DNA from: Uloborus plumipes
Lineage: Eukaryota; Arthropoda; Arachnida; Araneae; Uloboridae
Direction: 5' to 3'
Assembly (NCBI GenBank): GCA_038373865.1
Contig: JAXGGA010001052.1
Span: 107,706 to 171,705, forward strand
Length of the DNA: 64,000 bases
The notes beneath the pieces were generated by a model. That model was not told the DNA's origin, did not search any database, and was given only the letters and a program-made list of their open reading frames with translations. The position numbers were made by a program, and so were the translations under genes. Numbering within the stretch: the first letter of the stretch is position 1; every line of letters starts with the position of its first letter. Of the stretch, positions 46,181 to 61,334 are shown in pieces.

Positions 46181-46580
46181 ACTTTGTATTTTTGTGCGTC
46201 TTACCCTCTTATTTTGTGCCACTATATACACTGATTATTTGTGCAAAATTTTGGCAAAATATATTAATATTTAGAGGTCGCTCAAACGCCTTGAAATTTC
46301 GTGATATTGACAAAAACGTGATCGTAAATGATATCTATAGAAAAAAGTAGCCTTTGTATTTTTGTGCGTCTTACCCTCTTATTTTGTGCTACTATATACA
46401 CTGATTATTTATGCAAAGTTTTGGCAAAATATATTAATATTTAGAGGTCGCTCAAACGCCTTGAAATTTAGTGATATTGACAAAAACGTGATCGTAAATG
46501 ATATCTATAGAAAAAAGTAGCCTTTGTATTTTTATTCGTCTTACCGTCTTATTTAAGCCCTTTATATACACTGAATTATT
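46181..46580 (+). repeat. 170-bp tandem array, about 2.4 units
   Basis: Units start at about 46182, 46352 and 46522 with CTTTGTATTTTT and run through CGTCTTACC, ACTGATTATTT, AATATTTAGAGGTCGCTCAA and GATCGTAAATGATATC. The first two are about 97% alike by eye and the third is truncated and diverged. It is an expansion of the element's own subterminal sequence. Confidence 0.9.
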
Positions 46581-46733
46581 CGCCCAAAATTTTAGTAAAC
46601 TTTATTTACATTTAGGAGTACTTCAAATTTTGTGATAGTGGCACAAATGCAAACGTAAATAATAATAATAATAAAGATACGTTATTGCTTTTTTATATCT
46701 CCGAAGAAAAAAAGCGTGCAATCACAAAATGAA

Positions 46734-48420
46734 CTATATATCTGAAAAACTAATGAAATGCAGAAAAGTATGAAAACTAATAAAATACGGAAAAAATATA
46801 AAAAACAAATTTAAATACATTAAATATATAGTAATTCGCTCATTAATTCTTGCAATACTTTTTAAGATTACTTTTTTGCAAACTTTGAAACCTTTTTTGT
46901 GTTCCTGTACCACTTGAAGAAGACACTGTCTTTGTTTTTCGTCGTTAGTGATAGTCTTAACAAATGCTTCAATAAGGGCCATGCCACGCTCCGTATTGTC
47001 GTTTACAATCCTCAGTTTCTTTGGTAGTATAAAGCCTTGTTGGTAGCTATCTTAAAGATTCGAATGCTCAGGATCAAACAGCTGATATATTTTGAGTTTC
47101 TTCCTTGCATGAATAAGGACGCTAAAAATATTCCAAATCATTTCTTAGTGATAGCACAAAAAGGGTTGCTGGGAACCCAGCTCTTAGATATTCTTTCCCA
47201 TTAACGATAAGAATGTGAAAGAAATCACATTCATATGTTACGAATACCTTTTGTTTGTCCAGCTGCAAGTTTGAACTGGTTGAGAAATATCCATAACTTG
47301 AAGCCATAAAGAATCTTTAACACAGATATAACACGAGGAACCACTCCTGGGACACGAAAACATACACTAAGAGAAGGTGCTCTGCTCAAGAAAATAGCAC
47401 TAAGCTCTAGTATCTTCCTTGGACACTTCTTTTACATGGGTCATCAGAAGTTAACTTTGCTCAACTTCCATTACTAGTTGCACGTTGCTCTGAATGTGCT
47501 ACCAACTCCTCAACCTCATCGTTCCTCACTCCAGGTTTAAAATTAGAATGTTTTATTCTGGACTATGATTGCTAAAACCGCTTAAAAAGCAGTATTGTAG
47601 ATCCAATGGCAGTAGATGGTTCCACGCAATTGCGTGAACATCGCATCTGACATTGCACGCAATCAAATACCCCAATTCTACCTATTTCTTGGTTTATCGG
47701 TTAAAATACCGAGAGACCAAGAGTAGAATGGACTTCGGTTGTAATACCACAGAAAACACAATGTCTAAAACATAATGGCGGAAAGCACAATATAAAAGTG
47801 GCTTCCCTAGTTTTTTTTCCCAAGTTCAAACATGCTCCAACTTTAGTACCAGCAATGCATGTCGTATTGAAACACATATACCACGTACGAGCTCAGTAAG
47901 TTCCCATTTATCTAACTGGTTATCATATAGCAGCATTTTCCGTAGCAATTCCAATGCCTGACTAACTTATAGAACCCAGAAGTAAATCATCAATGCTTGT
48001 GGTCCTGATACTAATACTGGTATGAAACCCACCGATCATCCTTCATTTTCCCAATATATTTTGCATAAGTGTTTCGTTCCAGTGAACTATCAAAGGAAGT
48101 CCTAGATTTAAACGACTTTTGTAAGTTAACGGCCAATTCAGAGCGAATAGTTTGCATTTACCGTTTTATGGACGTTGTCAAATCCTCCCCATTTTGACCC
48201 ATACTTTGTACTGTAGCAGCTACTATCAAAGTGACTTTCTGTCACTTATATTGGGCCCTGTCTAGAGTGGATGCTAGGTGTTTTAGCCAAATAAACTCAT
48301 ACACCTCAAACAACCGAAAAGAAAACAGAAACCACAGCCCGAGCTTGCAGCTGCATTTTCTACCCAAACTCAGGTAAGAGATAATGCAGCTTTGGAGCGG
48401 GGGGGGGGGGTAATCGTTAC
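46734..48420 (-). pseudogene. Decayed transposon protein, minus strand
   Basis: No continuous frame is left, but fragments look protein-coding. Near 47830-47735 the minus strand reads KKLGKPLLYCAFRHYVLDIV. Near 46982-46734 a conserved-looking C-terminal piece reads VNDNTERGMALIEAFVKTIT followed by a QVVQEHKKGF block. Both recall an unnamed repeat-derived protein family that I remember seeing in many arthropod genomes (a C-R-H-H block followed about 200-300 residues later by an N-D-x-x-E-R-G block). If correct, this is the transposase of the surrounding TIR element. No catalytic triad is assigned. Confidence 0.45.
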
Positions 48421-48702
48421 AACTCACTTTGAGCTATTATTTTATTCACTAATTACTTAGAGAGTAAACTAGCGTTTTAAGTTATTCCATTTTATATGAA
48501 GAATAATATTATTTCGGGTAATGAAGCTATATACTCCAAGTCTCGAAATTGCTAATTTTCAACAGAATTCGATCGCGTTGAGCGACCTCTAAATATTATT
48601 CAATTGAGCTAAAATTTTACATACATCACATTCATGAATAGTGTAAAAAAACTGCGGGGTAAGACCAGAGAAATTCAAAAAAAATATTTTTTGAATCACC
48701 CT

Positions 48703-48929
<227 letters not shown>

Positions 48930-49002
48930 GTGAAATGTGAAAATAAGATATTCTACATTCAATCAGCGCATAATTGCAACTAGAGCATTAAATGCATTCT
49001 AA

Positions 49003-52506
<3,504 letters not shown>

Positions 52507-53243
52507 AATTGAATCGGCAGTTTGAAGAAGGGAACAAATCCAAAAAGTAGTTTTTCGGGAAATCGAAAAAAACCTTCTAAAATGCCGACTTATTTTTTTT
52601 TATTTTTTTCTGATTCATTTGTAGCATTATCTACCTCTAAAGTAATTGCATGTATTTTACATTTTGAGTTTATCTATTGTATGTAAGGATTTACGGGCCA
52701 TCAAAGTCGTTGGATTTGTTCCCTTCTTCAAACTAATGCGATGGTATTTGGATTTACAAGTAAAACAGCTTACAGGTATGATGTTTGTTTGAAAAAGTCC
52801 TTGTTTAATGAAAGATTATTGTAACAATATTTAAAAAAATTGATTAGGACAACAAAATAATCAAAAAATATGTTTAGTGAACATGGATGACATATTTGCG
52901 AACTTTCACTAAGAAATTTCAAAACTGAATTTTTTATCAAAACAAAATAGGTAGGTTATGACAGAATTTGTTATCCAACCAAATGATAAAGATTCACGGT
53001 AACAGTGCTGCTCTCTAGCCTTAGGTTTGCGTAATTAGTTGGAAGAAGGGAACAAAGACCTGACTTGTTCCTTTCTTCCACCAACTCACAGATTTAAATG
53101 CTGCGTCAATCAATGTTGGAGGTTGATTTTTGTTCTTTTCTTCTCACTAACATGTGTATCCACAGTAGGAGATATACAATCACGAAAAAACCCAATTTTG
53201 AAATTTTGGTCTTCGTTCCCTTCTTCAAACTGCCGATTCAATT
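52507..53243. mobile_element. Composite of two small MITEs, 737 bp
   Basis: Unit A (52519-52734, 216 bp) and unit B (53037-53231, 195 bp) both start and end with inverted repeats of the type AGTTTGAAGAAGGGAACAAA (A perfect over 23 bp, B with a few mismatches). The outermost ends are extended: AATTGAATCGGC precedes unit A and its exact reverse complement GCCGATTCAATT follows unit B, so the pair also has its own 35-bp inverted termini. About 300 bp lie between the units. No coding. Confidence 0.82.
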
Positions 53244-53672
53244 ATTCCTGAACGTTTTAGCATTTTTCAGTATATTTTTGCTTGTCAAGATTGATTTTTT
53301 TGCTTTAATAATGTTAGTAGAAACTATAAAAAGATCAGTTTAGTATTTGATAAAAATGTACGCAAAGGAAATATATCACTCATCTGCAACAATAGTGGCA
53401 CAAAAAATCAGCCTTCAAGGAAATCAAGGTTTTGCGTGATATCCTCTTTCACTGTTTTTTGCTTCAAGACTACAGTATGCGAAAAACGTTTGTAATATTA
53501 AAATTGTTGGTAGAATTTTGGAGTCTGACAGTGCGTAGTTAATGTTTGAAACATTTTGTTCTGAATTAAGAAATGTTTTTGATTTGAGAAGGATCTTGTT
53601 ACCGTTATTTCGCCACTAAGTATCGGATATGTAACTTACGCGCTTTGTGAAAATATAGCGGTAAGAAAGATA

Positions 53673-54939
53673 GGGGAGAGTGGTAATGAATGGGCCATGG
53701 TGATGAATGGGCCACTAACAAAATATGAAAAAGTATTTGCATGATTATGCCACCAATAGATGTAGCTATTTGTTCTACTAAACTCATCCAATTTTCATTC
53801 GTTTGCGCTGAGCCATTTTCAAACTAGAGTAGCATGGTTAAGAATCTGACTGAAAAGTAAGTTTTTCCCTTTTTAGTAAAACCTTTCCTAGCTAAAATGT
53901 ACCAAGTATTTCTCTGCATACATATGTATAAGCCAGTCTTTCCATATCTATAAACTAATCTTAAGATGTATTTTGATGTTATCTAAATTCAATGAACTCA
54001 AAAAACCTAAACGTATTCCAAAAGTATATGTGGGGCTGAATGGGCCACTATGTCATGGTAATGAATGGGCCACCTAAATATTGTTTTTCTTCCTTTTCTT
54101 CGGATTTTCACCTTAATATGAAACACAACTGACTCTCATAGATAATGATTACTGTCGTCAAAATAGGTTTGTAGTAACTTCTAAATATAATTTGCAGATC
54201 TATATTATATTCCTATAGTACAATAGACCTCTGGTCGCAGTTTTTTCGTGGCTTGAAAAAACCCTCCTCTCTCCTTCATATTATATTCCTCACAGTACAA
54301 TTTCATTTTCTTTCTTGGTAACTTAAGTTAGATATTTCTTATTCCCGATGTCTAGTAAATTAAAAAAAAAAAATTGAATTTTGACAAGTTTGAAAATGAA
54401 AAGGAAGTTTTTGAAAGTGATTTTTAAAATATATAAATTTTGTTAAATCATAGTGTGTATTATCTGTTATTTTTTTTATATATATTTGATGTCATTTATT
54501 TCTTACATTCTCATTATTTAGTAATTTTTCTGCTACAATTGGTATGCATCAGTTTTATTTTCATTGCATCAGTTTTGATGCTTATATAATTTTAAATCAG
54601 TATGATTTTGTATCATCATATCAAGTGCCACATTTATTTTGTCATATTCAGCAAATAAAAGATTAAATCCACATGTTTTCATTGAATTCATTTAGTGGCC
54701 CATTCATTACCTTCGATGGCCCATTCAACCCCATAGGTGGGGTTGAATGGGCCAAATTTCAAAATTTTTATTTTCTATTATAATTCACTATAGACAGGTG
54801 CTAATCCAACTTTTATGACTTTTTTAGATAGCCAGATAAGTAAAGTAACTAAAACACCAATTTAGAGTTAAAACAAAGTGTTAGAAAAAATTACAAACAT
54901 TCAAAACCAAAAAGTGGCCCATTCATTATCACTCTCCCC
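53673..54939. mobile_element. 1.27-kb TIR element rich in AATGGGCC
   Basis: It is flanked by TA (53671-53672, 54940-54941). Left end GGGGAGAGTGGTAATGAATG; right end on the minus strand GGGGAGAGTGATAATGAATG; both continue with GGCCA. The motif AATGAATGGGCCA or its reverse complement recurs within: near 53702, 54061, 54694, 54716 and 54743. A small palindrome TTGAATGGGCCA/TGGCCCATTCAA lies around 54717-54755. No transposase is visible. TA target suggests a Tc1/mariner-type mobiliser (inference). Confidence 0.85.
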
Positions 54940-54941
54940 TA

Positions 54942-57337
54942 TATATTTAGGATCAGTAGATATCACGTTCTTCAAATTTGTGAGATGCGCTATGATTGTC
55001 ACCGGTAAAATCTATGTATAAAACAGTAACGCTATTCTTAATGTCATTAAGTAATCAGAAACAGTGTATAAATTTGAAAATTTAATAATACACGGAACGA
55101 TGTATGTTGATAAGTGAAAGCTGACAGACATGCTTGAAATGACATGGTGTCTTATTGTAACCTCGAAAATAAAACAAAAAAAAATGCTATGACGTTGACG
55201 TTGAATGTTATATTTTAGGATTCCTAGTGATATCAGTTGAACGAGGAAGACTGTTCGATTTTATGTATCTTTAGAGCCAAAAATCACCATTGAGTGAAAT
55301 CTAAAAATCTGAGACAGAAGTGGCTGTGCTCAGAAAGGAGGAATTAGCAAACGATGTGCGCAAGAAAACTTTCACATCTCTAGTAGTATGGGATGGAGTG
55401 CCAACCAGCATTAAAATCCTGCTCTTTTTTTTCTTTTTTTGGTTACAGTAAAACCCTGGATCATTTCAAACAGTTGTTTTTAACTGTATACATGCATTAT
55501 TCCTTGCATTATTATTTTTTTAAATATATACTTTTATGATCACTTGATATGTGTAAGCATCATACGAAAACGATCGCGTGATTACGTTTTGAGCATATAA
55601 TCATCCACTAATATATTTTTTTTTAATTCTTAAGTCAGTCAGAACAAATTAAAAAGGCTAAAATTACGAAGTAAACGAAACTGATACTGGCTAAATGATT
55701 ACATAGTACAATATCAAAATAATTTGCGCAAGAGAGTCACGAAAAATTTTGAGTAAGTTTATAGTGCAACTCCGAACTGTAGAGCTCCGATCTTTACAAT
55801 GTTTCCCTTTTTTCGGGTAGTAGGAAATGGTAATTACCTCTGATTTGAGTAAGAACACTTTTGTAGAGGTATTGCAAAAGCAGTACAACTCAATTCATCA
55901 CCAATTACCTTTCTTTGTAATCGAAAATGGGGAAACATTGTCTTTGTCGAAGTTCAACTTACCAGAGGCGTATTGTACGGAGTTGAGCTTCTGCCACCCC
56001 TACCTGCAGACCAAATTGGGCAACATTGCTGTTATTTCCTCTGAATGCAATACTTTCGGGAAGGACACAGGTTTAAGTCGTTCGAATAAGTTGGAAAAAA
56101 ATGCTAAAAGTTATTTGATTCGAAGCCGTTTGAGTATTTATTTGACAAGATCGATCTAGTAGATTGATGACAAAAAGTGATGGATAAAGACAGTCTTTAT
56201 TCTCAGGAATAATTACTGCTATTTTGAATAAACTTAAACCCAAAAAGATGAATTTTTAAGTTTGTCCGCAAACTTTTTTCAACCTAGTATTATAAATACT
56301 ACTACAGTAAAAAATATACCATTTATAAGAACTACGTTCCCACTTAACTAAAGTGCTGACCATAGCTAAAAAAATGTTGAAAAAAAGCTTGCACGAGATT
56401 GATCATACGTACTTCAGTTACTATTTTCTTTGCCCTTTCGGACTTATTTTTTCAGCCAATGCGATATCACAGTAATTATTGGAAACAAAAATCAATAAAT
56501 GTTCATTTTCCTACATCCGTTGATTTCTTGTAGACAAAAATATAGGATTACAAGCGAAACCAATTCGCGTGTGAGTACAGCGATCGTCGGCATCTGTTGG
56601 ATTAACCATCCATTGCAACAGATTATTTTCCGAAAATTATGTTTTCCTTCTTTTTTTCCAGGAAACGTTTTTTTTTCAGTAGCACAAATAGATTTCTTAC
56701 TTGATTTATTAATTTGATTTTTTTCTTGTCCTTCTCTTTGTTTTTACAGCCCAAAGTAGAGATTTATTCAAAATTGCAACACTTGTCTTACAGCAAAGTC
56801 ATGTATTGTTTGCCAAATTTAATTTGTTTCTGGTAATAGATATATAAACTATCAAGGACCAAATATGACACAGTGGGAAAAGTGAAGCAGCGCACTAAAT
56901 TTAAAAGCTGAGCTGGAACAAGGTGACAACAACAACTAGCGAATAGTGATTCACAAAGAAACTGGTTAAAAAAACCAGTTAAATTTTTTACAAAATCTAT
57001 ATAACGTTGTACGGCAACATTCACCTTTCCATTAAACCTCACAATTTATACTGCTTAAAAATAAGGTCATAGAACCTCTCACTGGAAGACCATAGTGCAA
57101 CAATGATCGGCATATCTCTTATGACCAGCCGCAGTACGTCAGACATAAACGGGACTTTTCTTTCTTTCTTTTCTTCCTCTTTAATTTTTTTCTAAGTCAA
57201 ACTCGATTTCAGAAGATCTCTTAACACATTTCACGATTCTTTTTTTCTATTGTTACTGGTTTCTCGCGTTGTCTTTTTAACTTACGGATGCCTCTGAATT
57301 CTAGACTCGCGTTCCGTTACAAAGGTAAATTATCCTA
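54942..57337. other. Mostly AT-rich non-coding DNA
   Basis: Apart from the weak reading frame at 55827-56159 nothing is recognised. T runs with AG-type acceptor-like ends (about 56650-56680) do not add up to an exon I can defend. Confidence 0.5.
55827..56159 (+). CDS. Unrecognised 110-codon frame, doubtful
   Basis: A frame from an ATG (MVITSDLSKNTFVEVLQKQY at its start) to a TAG. Its composition is less low-complexity than other frames in this AT-rich region, and the first 85 residues look like ordinary globular sequence (FVIENGETLSLSKFNLPEAY). I do not recognise a domain. There is no zinc, DDE or RT motif, and I see no splice structure around it. It could be a remnant of a host exon or of a transposon, or chance. 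Low confidence that it is a real gene. Confidence 0.15.
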   Translation: MVITSDLSKNTFVEVLQKQYNSIHHQLPFFVIENGETLSLSKFNLPEAYCTELSFCHPYLQTKLGNIAVISSECNTFGKDTGLSRSNKLEKNAKSYLIRSRLSIYLTRSI

Positions 57338-57893
57338 CTGGGTCATTCCATAGAAGTGCCAACCTCAGCCGAAGAAAAATAAATACCGAAGTGAAAAAAA
57401 TATCAAAAAATAAATAAATAAATAAAAATCATACAACATAAGAAGTTAAAATAAATTGAAACAGAATTGTAATTATCACTGAAATTAGCCATAATGTATA
57501 GTTTGTAATGTGTTTACTGCTTGTGACACTTAAGACTAAAAAAAATAATATTTCATAAATGTGTTTTTTGTTTTTAAAAGCCAACTTTACACATTTTTCA
57601 AATATATCATTCAATTTTTAACACTTGATTAACTTTGAGAAATTTTTGCCTCACAACATGAGCATTCATTTTCAGGGTTGCAAAAATGTTACGTTAGTCA
57701 CTCTGCTATTTCGGTAGAAAAAATATCTTTTGTCAGTAATTTTGTTTTAAATTCTTAGCAGAAACGATACATAGACACCATGTACATTGTAAATCCGCCA
57801 GCATAACTAAAAAGTTTTTTTTTCTTTAAATTACAAGTAAAAAGAGTTACAAAATCAGCTCTGAATGTTAAGTTAGTCACCATGGAATGACCC
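57338..57893. mobile_element. 556-bp MITE with GGGTCATTCCAT ends
   Basis: Left end CTGGGTCATTCCATAGAAGT; right end on the minus strand GGGTCATTCCATGGTGACTA; TA stands outside each end (57336-57337, 57894-57895). The inner sequence TTAGTCAC appears near both the middle (57694) and the right end. No coding capacity. Confidence 0.75.
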
Positions 57894-57901
57894 TACTACA
57901 A

Positions 57902-58707
57902 TGTTCGAATTAATTGGGACAAAGCTATTTTTCGCAGAATTTCAAGTCGACTACCAGCTAGTTCCAGCGAGTCATTCTAAACAGTTCCATTAGCCCCAAA
58001 GTCATCTGGGTGTCTGTTTTGACGGCTTAGTTCTAGTTTAGATGAGAAATAAGCAATATTAAACAATTCTTCAGCTTTGTGACAGAAGTAGGTAACATTT
58101 TGCATTCGTTTATTTTAGATTACTAAAAATGGGTATCACTTCTAGAAAGTTAGCTAAGATAAACACACTTAGCAGTCACGCGTTTATAGCAGCCAAAAAT
58201 AATTCTTCTCTCGATTTTACTAGAAAATGAATTTTTTTCTTGACGTCTGATGAGATGCATTGAAACTGAAACATTTCCTTCACTAAGAAGAAACAAATGT
58301 GGAAGAAAGTTTTAAAAACTCCAAATAGGATCGGTTCTTGATCTGAAATAACATTATTTGACCTACACTAATACTTTATAAGACATAAATTGCCATTAAA
58401 TATATGTATGTTATTGACATGGATATGTGCATGCCAAATACGATCATCTTACCTAACTCTCTCGTCCTTGTATTCTCTTATGGTACCCTAAAATGCACGA
58501 ATGCAAAATTCCATTTACTTTTCTCCCAGAAAACAGCTGAATAAATGTCCAATATCCATAATTTTTTGCCTACATCAATTCTTATGCAATTGAAACTGAC
58601 ACCCAGACGACATTAAGGATAATAGAACTGCTTTTTAGCTGCTGGAGCTAGCCTGCAATCAACTTCTAAGTTCACTAAAAATAGCTTTGTCCCAATTAAT
58701 TCAAACA
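57902..58707. mobile_element. About 0.8-kb MITE with 31-bp near-perfect TIRs
   Basis: Left TGTTCGAATTAATTGGGACA, continuing AAGCTATTTTT, is matched by the reverse complement of 58677-58707 with a single mismatch. Weaker inverted similarity continues about 70 bp further (CTAGTTCCAGC against CTAGCTCCAGC). It begins only a few bases after the previous MITE. TA bases are nearby on both sides, but exact ends are blurred. No transposase. Confidence 0.75.
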
Positions 58708-58718
58708 GTATAGTATGT

Positions 58719-59013
58719 GTAAAGTTTAAATTCAACGTTAAAAATGCACAAATATGCAGGTATACTGCAGACACGTGTTTCGGGGCTACAAGGAGCCCCT
58801 TTTTCAATGCAAGAAGTGTGAGCTTTAGGATGAAGAATCATCCGATAAAAGCTTTTATCGGATGATTCTTCATCCTAAAGCTCACACTTCTTGCATTGAA
58901 AAAGGGGCTCCTTGTAGCCCCGAAACACGTGTCTGCAGTATACCTGCATATTTGTGCATTTTTAACGTTGAATTTAAACTTTACATCTATCGCACAAAGG
59001 TATTTATTTTCTT
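58719..59013. mobile_element. Hairpin insertion with 13-bp target duplication (family B)
   Basis: A 295-bp insertion lies between exact 13-bp direct repeats CAGTATAGTATGT (58706-58718 and 59014-59026). From 58719 to about 58985 it is a perfect inverted repeat with about 133-bp arms and essentially no loop (centre CCGATAAAAGCTTTTATCGG), followed by about 28 bp of unpaired AT-rich tail. One arm contains GCAGACACGTGTTTCGGGGC, CCTTTTTCAATGCAAG and a GGGGCTACAAGGAGCCCC stem. A related single-arm copy is at 20479-20558. Length and exactness of the target duplication point to retroposition. Confidence 0.85.
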
Positions 59014-59489
59014 CAGTATAGTATGTATTAGGATCTTTTTTATTCTTCAAGCATAGACCTTATTTGCGGACAACTTCCATCGCTGAGTTGCGCAAAGTAA
59101 ATAATCCTTATCATACATGCTCTATCTGATTATTTAAGCATATGCACTCAAGTAACATAGGTATTTATTTACAGATATTTTGTAATTTATACATAAGCTC
59201 ATCAGCTTCCCATTACCAGACGAGAGCAAACAAACGTATCTGCCACTAGTCAGATACATGTAACATTTTCATCACAAAAAAAGAAGTAAATTGAGCCCCG
59301 GGAACCAGTTAGGGTATCGAAACCGTTATGCATCACAAGTATCTTCATCAAATGCCGACATGATGCAAGGCATGGTCAGCGTTACGTATTTCCTATGAGC
59401 CTTTGAAATCAAAAGTTCAGCCATAATAGAAATTTCAACAGTCGAGTTATTGGAAAGTTCTTGCAAGTGAGTATCATAAACTTACAAAA

Positions 59490-60563
59490 CTAGCTGTCGT
59501 GGCCGTCACGAAACTTTCTTCTATATCTATCTTATGAATTCCGGTTACAAAATAAAATACGTACTCGCCCGAGTAATTGGAGACAGCTCCAATTTCCCAA
59601 TTATCGTAATAACCCTGCAAATGCAGAATCATTAAGCGAAATTGGAAATCATTGCAAAAGCCTTGTTTAGATTAATTGCAAACATTTTATTTGTTAGTAA
59701 AAAGAAATTGGCAACAGTTAAAAATTTCAAATCATTGAAAGTTTTCAGCTGTTTTGATAATTAAATAGCGTGAAAGCGATTTTTTAATGAATTAATTTTT
59801 CGCATTGTTGACTAAGCGCAAAAATCACCCCACCCTCCCCCTTGGGCGATTGGTGCCAAAATTTAATCGATGCTTGCTTCCATATTGGGTTAGTGTTATT
59901 CCAAATTTCATTCAAATCGCAGCAATATTTCCCGAGATACAGTAGGTGCAATGACAAAATAAGCACTTTTGATTGCTCCACCCCCCTTTGAGATATTGAC
60001 ACACAAATTGAATCAGCACCTGTACTCAATAGGGTCTACCTATGGACCAATTTTCGTTTGATTCCGCCGGTTACTTCCTGAGATATAGCAGTCACCCCCG
60101 CGCAGAACACGTGCGATTGCTCCACCCCCCTTCGAGATATTGACAAACAAATTGAATCAGCACCTGTACTCAGTAGGGTCTACCTATGGACCAATTTTCG
60201 TTTGATTCCGCCGGTTACTTCCTGAGATATAGCAATCACCCCCGCGCAGAACACGTGCGATTGCTCCAAACCCCTTGGAGGAATTCGCTAAAAAAAGTCA
60301 GGTGCACCAGTTCACATGGTGGTACATATGTGCAAAATTTTTGTTCGATTTCATTCAGTAGTTTTAGCTCTAGCGCGGCCACAAAAACTGGTCACACACA
60401 TACAGACTCACACACAGACACACACACAGACAGACAGACATTTTCCAAAAATGGTCGAAATGGACTCAGCACACCTCAAAACGTGCAAATCCGTCAAAAT
60501 TCGACATTCGAAAATTTTCACGAAACCAATACTTTCTTCTATATATTAGATATAGAAGAAAGT
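59490..60563 (+). mobile_element. Arthropod-type repeat with CAGACAGA tail and terminal hairpin
   Basis: It opens CTAGCTGTCGTGGCCGTCAC and ACTTTCTTCTATATCTA (59513), and closes with (CA)n/(CAGA)n at 60395-60440, then ATTTTCCAAAAATGGTCGAA, and a 33-bp hairpin with 14-bp arms ACTTTCTTCTATAT (60531-60563). The ACTTTCTTCTATAT motif therefore occurs near both ends. It includes a 144-bp tandem array. Class unresolved; a Helitron-like 3' hairpin is possible, but no CTRR end is seen. Confidence 0.55.
59960..60290 (+). repeat. 144-bp tandem array
   Basis: CAAATTGAATCAGCACCTGT occurs at 60004 and 60148, and the following 120 bp (CCAATTTTCGTTTGATTCCG, CCTGAGATATAGC, CACGTGCGATTGCTCC) are almost identical in both. 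A diverged earlier unit ends at about 60000 (TTTTGATTGCTCCACCCCCC, GAGATATTGAC) and may start near 59810. Part of the surrounding interspersed repeat. Confidence 0.88.
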
Positions 60564-60579
60564 AAAAAGGGGTATAATT

Positions 60580-61330
60580 GCGCTTTTCCACTTACCGATA
60601 CGACAACGATAAATCGTACACGATTGTCGTCATCCGACATTGGCGCACGCAAAATGCATTAAAATATGCTATGCGCTTTTCCATCTCCCGATTCCAGGAC
60701 GATTGTGTCGTCTCCGACCGAACGATATCGTTTTTCGTCCCATTCGTGTCGGATGGCATCCGTCTCGCCTTTAAAATCGAGACGACATTCATTCATCTGT
60801 TTACTTTCTTCGAAGCAACAACACGTAGACGTGGCATTTAAATTTAGCATCGTTGCATTAATAAAATATAAGCTTCAATTTGCAGACGATAAATAAAGAA
60901 TGTAGCAATAAAATAATTTTATTTATTTTACTTAATATTTTGTTTCACTACTGCCGCTCAGACGATCTTTATAGCTACAGACAAGCTCAGATTTTCATAC
61001 TGATAGTACGCGTTTTGTTCTGAGTAAACAAGGTTGGAATGTAATAAATTTGTGAGTATCATGCACTCAATATCTTCTCTTTATCTGCTTTCTTTTTCTA
61101 CGAAGGTAAAGTAAATCTAACAGTCGCAGTGTGTTAAATTGAGGAGCCATAATAATATACATGCGAGTACACCGGTGCTTCGAAATGAAATGCGGTGGAA
61201 AATTACCGTTTCGGAGAAACGATATCGGTTGAGTGGAAAAAAAGTGCTTTAGACGATACGACACGGTACTTATCGTTGCAGTATTTCCGTCCGACTTTCG
61301 TCGTTGTCGTGTCGTCAAGTAGAAAAGCGC
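60580..61330. mobile_element. About 0.75-kb MITE-like inverted-repeat element
   Basis: Left GCGCTTTTCCACTTACCGAT plus ACGACAACGA is matched at the right, read on the minus strand, by GCGCTTTTCTACTTGACGAC plus ACGACAACGA, about 30 bp with several mismatches. The arms are full of short palindromes (ACGATATCGT, CGTGTCGTC). GGG and TAA follow on the right (61331-61335), as in PIF/Harbinger-type ends, but the left edge (GTATAATT) does not give a clear target duplication. Coding frames here are short and overlapping on both strands, so none is credited. Confidence 0.6.
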
Positions 61331-61334
61331 CCTA

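Noticed and set aside
46181..46580. CRISPR-like array (also the arrays at 33442-33735 and 59960-60290)
   Set aside because: Units are contiguous tandem repeats without unique spacers, in a eukaryotic context full of transposons.
60186..60896. Overlapping frames of 63-158 codons around the (CAGA)n tract and the adjacent MITE
   Set aside because: They run through a tandem array, a microsatellite and inverted repeats on both strands, with no domain.
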